From positions 124,001 through 188,000 of the forward strand of contig NZ_FUYX01000004.1 in the NCBI RefSeq assembly GCF_900168195.1: a stretch of DNA of 64,000 nucleotides, given 5' to 3'. Positions 26,101 to 33,052 of this stretch are shown piece by piece; position 1 is the stretch's first letter; every line of letters begins with the position of its first letter. Position numbers and translations under genes: made by a program. The notes beneath the pieces are model-generated. The model searched no databases, was not told the origin of the DNA, and saw nothing but the letters and a program-made list of their open reading frames with translations. The DNA is from Allobosea thiooxidans (GTDB lineage: Bacteria; Pseudomonadota; Alphaproteobacteria; Rhizobiales; Beijerinckiaceae).

Positions 26101-26449
26101 CACCGCGACCGAGTGGTTCCGGCGTGCCGCCGAGCTCGGCGTGCGCGACAGCCAGTTCAACCTCGCCGTCCTGCTCGGGCGGGGCCTGGGTGCGCCGACC
26201 GACCTCGCCAAATCCTATCTCTGGTTCTCCGTCGCGGCCGACCAGGGCGACACCGACGCGGCGCGCAAGCGCGACGAGGTGGCGCAACGCCTGAAGCCCG
26301 AGGAGCTGACCAGCGTCCGGACCCAGGCCGCGAGCTGGAAGCCGAAGACGCTCGACACCGGGGCGAACGAGGTCGCAGCCCCCGCCAAGGGCTGGGACGC
26401 GGGACCGACGGCAGCCGCCGCCAAGCCGGCGAAGCCGGCGCGGAGCTGA
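23144..26449 (+). CDS. podJ: PodJ-like polar localisation factor with Sel1 repeats
   Basis: 1101 residues. The N-terminus has PWSVKGVDPRTRDAAKAAARR and GMTLGAWLD, shared by PodJ-type proteins of Caulobacter and Hyphomicrobiales. A long region with predicted coiled coil (about 50-640) is rich in short repeats of the type LAxxIExLxxR. Then comes a Pro/Ala-rich stretch, one membrane helix (about 763-785; PLLLGLAALILAMGTAHLV), a second Ala/Pro-rich periplasmic linker, and four or so Sel1-like TPR repeats (about 880-1060; AQFRVGNMFEKGIGTQRDL, YQRAAERGNAKAMHNLAVLHAEG). Family knowledge: PodJ recruits polar organelle and division factors. There is no clear peptidoglycan-binding domain at the C-terminus. 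The symbol is by resemblance. Confidence 0.82.
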   Translation: MANSLPWSVKGVDPRTRDAAKAAARRAGMTLGAWLDHKIRDEGEAPEAAPARPEQLDIAGLSERLARLSQGQTETAPRSFAPGPSRAELESFVNQAAAMERMTREASSRTAGALDSIARWIEKTEDRLSSSERGAAERQERATGVIAEAIKTMGERIAEIERRSQETSHSRAEPTARLAFNREGLAAAVTDIRTRQRVLDSDETPASRPAVGPERLSALREDLRELGSRLASEGRRPAQGQRPAAPFRQAEVGNLENRIADLADRLDRFDRRDSFEPLLKPLARIEAEVSRLSQDRAGDGYQRFQLEIAHLAAKVEALTTRGGEAANLTPVLRDIAELREIIAAGGQDRRLDELAQQVASLGFEVGRLREAQPDTRELGHLAAAIEDIRGAVLSGRGRDFEAGPLAALASQIEALSYKFDDIATQRPSHHLEERIDALQQRIEILAEQGPSAVTRQIEALAGRIESLSASSQLTRMVGAGENGLDLGPIEHMLGRLADKIDEAGAPGASSESFEALEQQISGIAARLDEAAATRSAEHGIERTLQDLVVHLRSMREETAAERAALVQAASTSTPGKSIAELSSLMTGLRDTHVSSERQTQDALGAVHLSLEAIMARLSGLEAELQGERRNAPSRPAPAARVEEKPARTVLAATARDGGAPVSAAAQDRFAAPLGEAGRTEAPAPLPSAAFDLPLEPGSGRPRTETTSAGQDAQSVRQSLIAAARRSAKAASEAAAAPTTATEAPAKGGSRLKDILEKRKRPLLLGLAALILAMGTAHLVTGALRGDGAKTASSESRNLVAPPAPQPEAPAEPAQVPAKDQSSALTPAPQAPVAEPTPPPAAPEQTAMAPAAPVAAEAPASATPEPVQPVTGIGDLPAGFGSAGLRKAALDGDARAVYELASRAADGPAAQRDAKLALRLFERAAVAGLAPAQFRVGNMFEKGIGTQRDLSLARIWYQRAAERGNAKAMHNLAVLHAEGVNGKPDYATATEWFRRAAELGVRDSQFNLAVLLGRGLGAPTDLAKSYLWFSVAADQGDTDAARKRDEVAQRLKPEELTSVRTQAASWKPKTLDTGANEVAAPAKGWDAGPTAAAAKPAKPARS

Positions 26450-26515
26450 GCCGAGCCGCGCACCCGTCATGCTTTCGACGTGTTGACGCGGCAAGGAGAA
26501 CGATAGTTTCTTACG

Positions 26516-26537
26516 GACGGGCCGGTGACGGCCCGTC
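26516..26537 (+). terminator. Possible terminator hairpin after the podJ-type gene
   Basis: GACGGGCC (26516-26523) pairs perfectly with GGCCCGTC (26530-26537) over a 6-nt loop, 67 nt after the stop codon. The following sequence (TTCCATTTC) is only moderately T-rich, so termination is uncertain. Confidence 0.45.
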
Positions 26538-26630
26538 TTCCATTTCAACAGCTTGCTTTAACCCGGGCAGCCTAGCCTGGGACAAATCGGCGCAAGCGAC
26601 AGCTCATGCGCCGGCCTGCGAGGGGTAAGA

Positions 26631-27560
26631 GTGCAGATCTATCTGCCGATCGCCGAGCTTCCGATCAGCGTGCTGACGGTGCTCGGGCTGAGCGGGGCCG
26701 TGGGCTTCATCTCGGGGCTGTTCGGCGTCGGCGGGGGCTTCCTGCTGACACCGCTGCTGATCTTCCTCGACATTCCGCCGGCGGTGGCCGTCGCCACGGT
26801 GGCCGCGCAGGTCGCCGGCTCCTCGATGACCGGCGTGCTCACCTATCTGCGCCGCAAGGCGCTCGACCTCAAGCTCGGCGGCGTGCTGGTCACCGGCGGC
26901 ATCGTCGGCACCGTGCTCGGCGTGCTGTTCTTCAACGCCATGCGGCGGCTCGGCCAGCTCGAGCTCGTCATCACCCTGTCCTATGTCACGCTGTTCTCGA
27001 TCATCGGCGGGCTGATGCTCTACGACGCGCTGCGCGCGATGCTGCGCGTCCGCGCCGGCAAGCCGGCACGGCTGAAGCGGCGTGGCGGCATGCATCCCTG
27101 GTGGATGGGCCTGCCGTTCCGGCAGCGCTTCTATCGCTCCGGCCTCTATTGCAGCGTCCTGCCGATCGCGCTGCTCGCCATCGTCATCGGCTTCATCGGC
27201 GCGGTGCTCGGCGTCGGCGGCGGCTTCATCCTGGTGCCCGGCCTGATCTATTTCTTCCGGATCCCGCCGGCCGTCGTGGTCGGTACCTCGCTCTTCCAGA
27301 TCCTGGTGACGATGACCGGCGCGACGGTGCTTCACGCCGTCACGAACCAGTCGGTCGACATCGTGCTGGCCGTCCTGCTGCTGCTCGGCGGCGTGATCGG
27401 CGCCCAATTCGGCGGCCGGGCCGCCCGCAACCTCAATGTCGAATCCTTCCGCCTGCTGCTGGCGCTGCTGATCCTCTCGGTCGGCCTGCGCTTCGCGATC
27501 GAGCTGTTCATCCCGCCGAACGAGCCGTTCTCGGTGGTCGTGCCGGAGAGCGCACGATGA
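26631..27560 (+). CDS. TauE/SafE-family sulfite/anion exporter
   Basis: 309 residues with about eight membrane helices in two similar halves. The GLFGVGGGFLLTPLLIF motif (about 28-44) and its second copy GAVLGVGGGFILVPGLIYF mark the TauE/SafE family (sulfite, organosulfonate or other anion efflux). The start is a GTG at 26631 with GAGGGG 5-6 nt upstream. Its stop overlaps the next start by four bases (ATGA). Coupling to a TIGR02186 gene is a recurrent pairing, so the two products probably act together at the inner membrane. Confidence 0.9.
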   Translation: MQIYLPIAELPISVLTVLGLSGAVGFISGLFGVGGGFLLTPLLIFLDIPPAVAVATVAAQVAGSSMTGVLTYLRRKALDLKLGGVLVTGGIVGTVLGVLFFNAMRRLGQLELVITLSYVTLFSIIGGLMLYDALRAMLRVRAGKPARLKRRGGMHPWWMGLPFRQRFYRSGLYCSVLPIALLAIVIGFIGAVLGVGGGFILVPGLIYFFRIPPAVVVGTSLFQILVTMTGATVLHAVTNQSVDIVLAVLLLLGGVIGAQFGGRAARNLNVESFRLLLALLILSVGLRFAIELFIPPNEPFSVVVPESAR

Positions 27561-28327
27561 AGCGGCTCCTCGTCCTCCTCGCCCTGCTGGCCGCCGGGCT
27601 CTGCCCGGCCGGCGCCCGCGCCGAAGCGCTGATCGCGGCGATGTCGAGTCATCAGATCCAGATCACCTCGAACTACACCGGCAGCCAGCTTACCGTATTC
27701 GGCCTGGTCGAGCGCGACGGGCGCACGGTCGCGCGCGGCGATCCCTACGACATCATCATCACGGTCCGCGGGCCGCGGCGCATGCTGCTGGTCCGCGAGA
27801 AGGAGCGGCTCGGCCCGATCTGGATCAACCGGACGCAGCGGCGCTTCCCCGACAACCCGGTGTTCCTGCTCGTCGCCAGCAACCGGCCGATCAGCGAGAT
27901 GATGAGCCTGGAGACGGCCCAGCGCGACCGCATCGGCCTCGCCAATGCCGAGCGGCCCTCCGGAAGCTGGGTCGATCTCGACCCCAGCTCGCGCCGCTTC
28001 CGCGAAAGCCTGGTCAGGATCATGCAGGCCAAGGACCTGTACGGCTATGCGGAGCGGGGCGTCACCTTCCTGTCCAACGCCCTGTTCAGCGCGCCGGTCG
28101 AGATTCCTGCCACGGCGCCGACTGGCTCCTACACCGTCGACATCGTGCTCTATTCCGGCGGCGTGCCACTGGCCCGGCAGCAGACCAATTTCGAGGTGAT
28201 CAAAACCGGAATCGAGCAGCGGCTGGCCTCCGGCGCCTATGACTGGGCACTGCTCTACGGCCTGGCGACCGTCCTGCTGGCGCTGTTCCTGGGCTGGGGA
28301 GCAAGCGTGATCTTCCGGCGCGACTAG
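27557..28327 (+). CDS. TIGR02186-type membrane-anchored protein
   Basis: 256 residues: signal peptide (1-23, ending GARA), a periplasmic beta-rich domain of about 200 residues (ITSNYTGSQLTVFGLVER, GPIWINRTQRRFPDNPVFLLVASNRPI) and a C-terminal membrane helix (about 233-252) ending FRRD. This matches the family always seen beside TauE/SafE exporters. Function unknown; it may gate or couple the exporter to a periplasmic partner. Start overlaps the upstream stop by four bases. Confidence 0.88.
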   Translation: MKRLLVLLALLAAGLCPAGARAEALIAAMSSHQIQITSNYTGSQLTVFGLVERDGRTVARGDPYDIIITVRGPRRMLLVREKERLGPIWINRTQRRFPDNPVFLLVASNRPISEMMSLETAQRDRIGLANAERPSGSWVDLDPSSRRFRESLVRIMQAKDLYGYAERGVTFLSNALFSAPVEIPATAPTGSYTVDIVLYSGGVPLARQQTNFEVIKTGIEQRLASGAYDWALLYGLATVLLALFLGWGASVIFRRD

Positions 28328-28368
28328 GGCCGAACCCGGTCTATTCGCGCCCAGCGGTGGAACGGGCG

Positions 28369-29616
28369 CTAGCCGAGCAGATCGGCATGGGAAAGGAAGG
28401 GTGCGCTATCCCCCTCCTCCACCTGCTCGATGGCCTCCGCGAGCACGACCAGCCCGTCCGACTGGGCGAGCGAGGCGAGCGAGCCCGCGCCCTCGCCCCG
28501 GTGCTTGCGGGCCAGAACCGTTCCGTCGGCCGCCCGCTCCAGCGACACGCGCAGGAACTCGCACCGGCCGGCCTTCTTGCGATGGGCAAAGCCCAGCGTC
28601 ACGGGCAGCGCGACGGGCGGCTCGTAGACCGCGCCGGCGAGCCGCGCCAGCAGGCGCCGGGCGATGAAGGCGAAGCCGATGAAGACGGCGACGGGGTTGC
28701 CCGGCAGGCCAACGAAGGGCGTCCCAGCGACGCGGCCGACGGCGATCGGCTTGCCCGGCTTGATCGCGACCCGCCAGAGGTCGAGCGCACCGCCGGCCTC
28801 GACAGCCGCCCGGACATGGTCCGCCTCCCCGACCGAGACACCGCCGGAGGTGACGACGAGATCGCAGGCGCCGGCGGCCTCACGCAGGCGCTTCTCCAGG
28901 CCTTCGGCCTCGTCGCGCAGGATGCCGAGATCGGCGACCTCGGCGCCCGCCCTCTCGAACAGGGCACGCAGCATCGCCCGGTTGGTGTCGTAGATCGCGG
29001 CCGGGCCGAGCGCCTCGCCGGGCTCGGCCAGCTCGTCGCCGGTCGAGAACAGGGCGACGCGCGGGCGCGGGCGCACGCCAATACGCGCCAGGCCGAGCGC
29101 CGCCAGCAGGCCCAGATCCTGGGGACGCAGGCGCCGCCCGGCCGGCAGGACAACCTGGCCGCGCGCCACATCCTCCCCGGCCAGACGCAGATTGGCTCCC
29201 GGCTCGATCTCAGCCGGCAGGATGACGGCCCCGCCCTCGATCCGGACGTCCTCCTGCATCACGACGGTATCGGCGCCGGCCGGGACCGGAGCTCCGGTGA
29301 AGATGCGCCAGGCACCGCGCCCCAGCGCGGCCGGCGGCGCCTCTCCCGCCGCGCTGCGGCCGAGCAGGGGCAGCCTGGTCTGCCGCCCCGGTGTGAGATC
29401 GGCGAAGCGGATGGCATAGCCGTCCACGGCGGAATTGGCGAAGGGCGGCAGATCGCGCGGAGCGACGACGCTCTCGGCCAGCACGTGCCCGTCGGCGCTC
29501 GCGAGCGGCAGCTCGAGCACACCGGCGATCGGAGCGACAAGCGCGGCAGCGCGCTCGCCCGCCTCGCCGAGGGAGATAAGGCTCGGTTCCGCCGGGCTTC
29601 CGCTCAGATGCGCCAT
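28369..29616 (-). CDS. moeA: Molybdopterin molybdenumtransferase
   Basis: 415 residues. Inserts molybdate into adenylylated molybdopterin to complete the molybdenum cofactor. Motifs include PPFANSAVDGYAIR near 60, FTGAPVPAGADTVV, STGDEL (GEPHE region), TSGGVSVGEADHV and GLPGNPVAVFIGF, followed by the C-terminal domain IV. GGGGT lies upstream of the ATG at 29616; longer in-frame starts run into arginine-rich sequence that belongs to the divergent tusA leader. It is divergent from tusA-mrp and close to mobA and DUF2478. Confidence 0.93.
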   Translation of the reverse strand: MAHLSGSPAEPSLISLGEAGERAAALVAPIAGVLELPLASADGHVLAESVVAPRDLPPFANSAVDGYAIRFADLTPGRQTRLPLLGRSAAGEAPPAALGRGAWRIFTGAPVPAGADTVVMQEDVRIEGGAVILPAEIEPGANLRLAGEDVARGQVVLPAGRRLRPQDLGLLAALGLARIGVRPRPRVALFSTGDELAEPGEALGPAAIYDTNRAMLRALFERAGAEVADLGILRDEAEGLEKRLREAAGACDLVVTSGGVSVGEADHVRAAVEAGGALDLWRVAIKPGKPIAVGRVAGTPFVGLPGNPVAVFIGFAFIARRLLARLAGAVYEPPVALPVTLGFAHRKKAGRCEFLRVSLERAADGTVLARKHRGEGAGSLASLAQSDGLVVLAEAIEQVEEGDSAPFLSHADLLG

Positions 29617-29797
29617 GGCGCACCCCGCCTGCTCCGCTCTCCCGATCGCCTCACGACCCGGCACTCCTTCGCCACATCGCCCCTTCATCGTCGCCGCGCC
29701 GGAGCGGGTCAAGCGCCCTGCGGCATGGCGCCGGTTGCCCGCGCCCGAGCAGCCTCCTATGTAGCGCGTCAGGACAATGGCCCGGCGGGCAAAGACC

Positions 29798-30025
29798 ATG
29801 GACAGCATTCCGCTCGATCTGCGCGGCCTGAAATGCCCGCTGCCGGTGCTGCGCGTACGCAAGGCCCTCGGCACCGCGCGCCCGGGGAGCCTGCTCGTCG
29901 TCCATTGCACGGACCCGATGGCCGCGATCGACCTGCCCAATCTGGCGCGCGAGACCGGCGACGCCATCGAGCACCAGGGCGATGCGGATGGCGCCCTCTT
30001 CTTCCATATCCGCAAGGCGAGCTAA
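29798..30025 (+). CDS. tusA: TusA-type sulfur carrier protein
   Basis: 75 residues; an earlier start at 29777 would add seven residues (MARRAKT). The family motif LDLRGLKCPLPVLRVRKAL holds the sulfur-carrying Cys of the CPxP signature. The remainder follows the two-layer TusA fold (VVHCTDPMAAIDLPNLARE). TusA proteins pass persulfide sulfur to tRNA thiolation, Moco or FdhD-linked formate dehydrogenase maturation. Location between moeA and mrp suggests a role in cofactor sulfur supply here. Confidence 0.88.
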   Translation: MDSIPLDLRGLKCPLPVLRVRKALGTARPGSLLVVHCTDPMAAIDLPNLARETGDAIEHQGDADGALFFHIRKAS

Positions 30026-30053
30026 GAAGCCTCAGCGACCGGAGTACAGCGAC

Positions 30054-31169
30054 GTGACCGTTTCCAGAGCCGATGTGCTGCGCGCCCTCGAACTGGTGAA
30101 GTTGCCGGCGAGCGGGCAGTCGCTCGCCGCCTCCGGCCGCATCGGCGACATCCTGGTCGAAGGCGGCAAAGTGATCTTCGCCATCGGCATCGACGCCACC
30201 GAGGCCAGCGCGATGGAGCCGGTGCGCCGGGCGGCCGAGAGCGCCGTCGGCGGCCTGCCGGGCGTGACCCAGGTCCTCGTCGGCCTGACTGCCGACAAGG
30301 CGCCGCCATCCGCCGCCATGCAGGCCCGCCAGCAGGCGCAGCGGCCGGGACCCGGTGGCGCGCCGAAGCCGAGCGGCGTGCCCGGCGTGAAGCAGATCAT
30401 CGCGGTCGCCAGCGGCAAGGGCGGCGTCGGCAAGTCGACCACCGCCGCCAACCTCGCCGTGGCGCTCTCGACGCTCGGCCTCAAGGTCGGCGTGCTCGAT
30501 TCCGACATCTACGGGCCGTCCATGCCGAAGATCTTCGGCATCACCGGCAAGCCGCAGATCGTCTCCGGCCGGACGCTGGCGCCGATGGAAGCCTACGGGC
30601 TCAAGATCATGTCGATCGGCTTCCTCGTCGACGAGGAGACGCCGATGATCTGGCGCGGGCCGATGGTTATCTCTGCGATCACGCAGATGCTGCGCGAAGT
30701 GGCCTGGGGCGAGCTCGACGTGCTGGTCGTCGACATGCCGCCCGGCACCGGCGACGCACAGCTGACCATGGCCCAGCAGGTGCCGCTGGCCGGCGCCGTG
30801 ATCGTCTCGACGCCGCAGGACCTCGCTCTGCTCGATGCGCGCCGCGGCGTCGCGATGTTCCGCAAGGTCGCCGTGCCGATCCTCGGGCTGGTCGAGAACA
30901 TGAGCTACTTCATCTGCCCGGAATGCGGGCACCAGTCCGACATCTTCGCCCATGGCGGAGCGCGGCACGAGGCGGAGCGGCTCCATATCCCCTTCCTCGG
31001 CGAGATCCCGTTGGCCATGCCGATCCGCGAGACTTCAGACGGCGGCCGCCCGATCGTCGCCAGCGACCCGTCGAGCGCCCATGCCAAGGCCTATGTCGCG
31101 CTGGCGCGGCAGGTGCAGGCCGGCCTCGGCGGCGCCATGCGGGCGGCGCCACGCATCGTCATCGAATAG
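30054..31169 (+). CDS. mrp: Mrp/NBP35-family Fe-S cluster carrier ATPase
   Basis: 371 residues. An N-terminal MIP18 (DUF59-type) domain (about 1-80) and a linker are followed by a P-loop ATPase with the deviant Walker A ASGKGGVGKSTT (119-130), DMPPGTGDAQLT, and the cluster-binding C-P-E-C in YFICPECGHQSD. It delivers Fe-S clusters to apo-proteins. The start is a GTG at 30054, with GGAG 9 nt upstream. It follows tusA after 28 nt and is probably co-transcribed. Moco enzymes often need Fe-S clusters, which fits the setting. Confidence 0.94.
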   Translation: MTVSRADVLRALELVKLPASGQSLAASGRIGDILVEGGKVIFAIGIDATEASAMEPVRRAAESAVGGLPGVTQVLVGLTADKAPPSAAMQARQQAQRPGPGGAPKPSGVPGVKQIIAVASGKGGVGKSTTAANLAVALSTLGLKVGVLDSDIYGPSMPKIFGITGKPQIVSGRTLAPMEAYGLKIMSIGFLVDEETPMIWRGPMVISAITQMLREVAWGELDVLVVDMPPGTGDAQLTMAQQVPLAGAVIVSTPQDLALLDARRGVAMFRKVAVPILGLVENMSYFICPECGHQSDIFAHGGARHEAERLHIPFLGEIPLAMPIRETSDGGRPIVASDPSSAHAKAYVALARQVQAGLGGAMRAAPRIVIE

Positions 31170-31199
31170 TCCGGGAACGGACGGCGAATACCAGGGCGC

Positions 31200-31205
31200 T
31201 TGACA
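31200..31205 (+). promoter_or_regulatory. -35 hexamer of the SRPBCC gene
   Basis: TTGACA, perfect sigma-70 type; a 17-nt spacer places the -10 at about 31223-31228, inside the LexA box. The -10 itself is poorly conserved. Confidence 0.55.
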
Positions 31206-31218
31206 GCGGGCCAATTTT

Positions 31219-31233
31219 GTTCTCTTTTTGTTC
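31219..31233 (+). promoter_or_regulatory. LexA (SOS) box upstream of SRPBCC gene
   Basis: GTTC-TCTTTTT-GTTC matches the alphaproteobacterial LexA consensus GTTC-N7-GTTC exactly, with the T-rich spacer seen in recA-type boxes. It lies 18 nt before the start codon and would overlap the -10 region, the usual place for repression. Confidence 0.7.
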
Positions 31234-31251
31234 CGACAAGGAGAGAGGATC

Positions 31252-31653
31252 ATGGCCGTCCAGCGCGCCCGCCATATCGGCATCGGCATCGATCGCCCGG
31301 TCGACGAGGTCTATGCCTTCCTGGCCGAGCCGGAGAATTTCCCGCGCTGGGCCGAGGGCCTCGGCCATAGCTTCAGCCATCTCGAGGGCATGATCTGGCG
31401 TGCCGAGACCCCGATGGGGCCGATGCGCGTCCTGTTCAGCGAGCCGAACAACCACGGCGTGCTCGACCATGCGGTGATCCCCGAGCATGGTGCGGCGATG
31501 CACAACCCGATGCGTGTCGTCGCCAATGGCGACGGCGCGGAACTGATCTTCACCCTGTTCCAGCGCGAGGGCATGTCGGACGACGAGATGGCCCGCGACG
31601 CAGCAATGGTGACCCGCGACCTCAAGGCACTGAAGGCGCTGCTGGAAGGTTGA
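31252..31653 (+). CDS. SRPBCC (START-like) family protein
   Basis: 133 residues, single helix-grip domain: RARHIGIGIDRPVDEVYAFLAEPENFPRWAEGL at the N-terminus, a central beta sheet (VLFSEPNNHGVLDHAVI) and a long C-terminal helix (DAAMVTRDLKALKALLEG). Such proteins bind hydrophobic ligands or act as polyketide cyclases; this one has no assigned role. GGAGAGAGG lies upstream of the ATG. The promoter contains a LexA-type box, so expression may be DNA-damage inducible. It follows mrp by 82 nt but has its own promoter. Confidence 0.85.
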   Translation: MAVQRARHIGIGIDRPVDEVYAFLAEPENFPRWAEGLGHSFSHLEGMIWRAETPMGPMRVLFSEPNNHGVLDHAVIPEHGAAMHNPMRVVANGDGAELIFTLFQREGMSDDEMARDAAMVTRDLKALKALLEG

Positions 31654-31666
31654 AGAGGCCCGGCGG

Positions 31667-32281
31667 CTAGCTCGCCAACTCCGCGAGGCGCTCCGCCTCG
31701 CGGAGATCTTCCGGCGTGTTGACGTTGAAGAAGGGGTCGAGCGGTTCGACGGCCCATTCGGCGACGGCCACGCCATGCGCCTGCGTCCAGCGGCCGAGCT
31801 TGCGCTCGCCAGCCGCGAGAGTCCGCCGCAGATCCTCCCGCAGGGAAACCGGCCAGAGACCGATGGCATGGTGCGCCTGCCCGGCCGAGGCAGCACAGGC
31901 CAGGGGCAAGCCCGCCGCCGCCCGCGCCTCGTGCAGGCGCGGGGCGAGATCGCGCGGAATGAAAGGAGTATCGGCGGCGACGCTCAGCAGCCAGGCCGTG
32001 TCCGGCCGATGCTCGGCGAGCCAGTCGACCCCCGCCAGGATCCCGGCGAGAGGCCCGGCGAAACCCGGCACCGTGTCGGCGACGACCGGCAAGCCGAAGG
32101 CCGCGAAACGGGTGGGATCGCCATTCGCACTGAGGAGCAGGTCGTCGCACTGCCCCCGCATTCGGTCGACGACATGGGCGAGGATGGGCCTGCCCGCGAG
32201 CAGCCTGAGCGATTTGTCGCCGCCGCCCATGCGCCGGGCGAGCCCGCCGGCGAGAACGAGGCCGCAGGTCGTGGTCGTCAT
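31667..32281 (-). CDS. mobA: Molybdenum cofactor guanylyltransferase
   Basis: 204 residues. Attaches GMP to Mo-molybdopterin to make the MGD form used by DMSO-reductase-family enzymes such as formate dehydrogenase. The nucleotide-binding LAGGLARRMGGGDKSL at 10-25 is intact; GPLAGILAG and SVAADTPFIP (metal Asp) follow, and the C-terminal FFNVNTPEDL is typical. The ATG at 32281 starts homology (MTTTTCGLVLAGG). It is 31 nt downstream of the DUF2478 gene on the same strand. Confidence 0.93.
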   Translation of the reverse strand: MTTTTCGLVLAGGLARRMGGGDKSLRLLAGRPILAHVVDRMRGQCDDLLLSANGDPTRFAAFGLPVVADTVPGFAGPLAGILAGVDWLAEHRPDTAWLLSVAADTPFIPRDLAPRLHEARAAAGLPLACAASAGQAHHAIGLWPVSLREDLRRTLAAGERKLGRWTQAHGVAVAEWAVEPLDPFFNVNTPEDLREAERLAELAS

Positions 32282-32312
32282 CGGTAGCGCTCCAACCGGC
32301 GCGGAGCAGGGA

Positions 32313-32828
32313 TCAGGCCGGGACCCCGGCGACATCCAGCACCCAGCGCTCGACGATCTCGCCGTCGGCCTCGAGCTCGATCCAGCCATCTCCGACGAAA
32401 TCGCGCCAGGCCGACAGGAAATCCCGGCGCACCGCGATCAGCAAGGGCAGCCCCGCCATCACCGCCTCGGCGATCTCCTGGCGCAGCCCCTCGCCCAGGG
32501 CTTCCTGCTTGCCGAACTTGTTGACCATGACGATGTCGGCCCGCTCGGCCAGCGCCCCGGCGAAGGCAGCCGATGCCGCCGCGAGCCCGGCCGCGTCGAG
32601 ATGGCAGCCCGCGGCGCCGGCGCCGAGATCCTGGCTGATCGGGAAGCGCCTGCCGCTGCCGAGGTCCTCCAGGGACATCACCATGCAGCGATCGTCGCAG
32701 GCCGCGTCATTATGCTGGACCACGCCGCCCAGCCGCAGGCCCCGCCGCTTCAGCCGCGCCGCCACGTCCTGCATGAGGTCATCGATCGGAAAACCGCCCG
32801 CATAGGGAATGGCCGCCAGCATGGTCAT
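32313..32828 (-). CDS. DUF2478 family protein
   Basis: 171 residues, matching DUF2478, a P-loop-like family that tends to occur with molybdate transport or Moco genes. Visible: a hydrophobic first strand (MLAAIPYAGGF), the GLRLGGVVQHN strand-loop, ADIVMVNKFGKQEA resembling an NTPase D/NKxxK region, and LPLLIAVRRDFLSAW. The glycine loop is not a standard Walker A, so nucleotide binding is uncertain. It precedes mobA by 31 nt, supporting a part in Moco synthesis or molybdate handling. Confidence 0.82.
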   Translation of the reverse strand: MTMLAAIPYAGGFPIDDLMQDVAARLKRRGLRLGGVVQHNDAACDDRCMVMSLEDLGSGRRFPISQDLGAGAAGCHLDAAGLAAASAAFAGALAERADIVMVNKFGKQEALGEGLRQEIAEAVMAGLPLLIAVRRDFLSAWRDFVGDGWIELEADGEIVERWVLDVAGVPA

Positions 32829-33052
32829 GGCCCAAGTCTTCTCACGAAGCGCGCCGCTCGGCCAGAGGTCATCGCGCGGTGTCGGCCGAAGCGCGGCGAA
32901 AGACGCCGCCCATGCAAGGCCGAACGGCGGCGGAAAGATGTCTGCGCAGTGTTGCGCCGCACCTACAGCCGCCCGCGATCACGCTCGCTAGGGTGGCATC
33001 GGCCTGCCCTGGGCAACCAGGCGGGCCGGGAGCCGCCACGCCGCCGGAACGC

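Noticed and set aside
26483..26509. TTGACG...TAGTTT promoter upstream of the TauE/SafE gene
   Set aside because: Spacer is 15 nt and the -10 is poor; I could not support it as a promoter.
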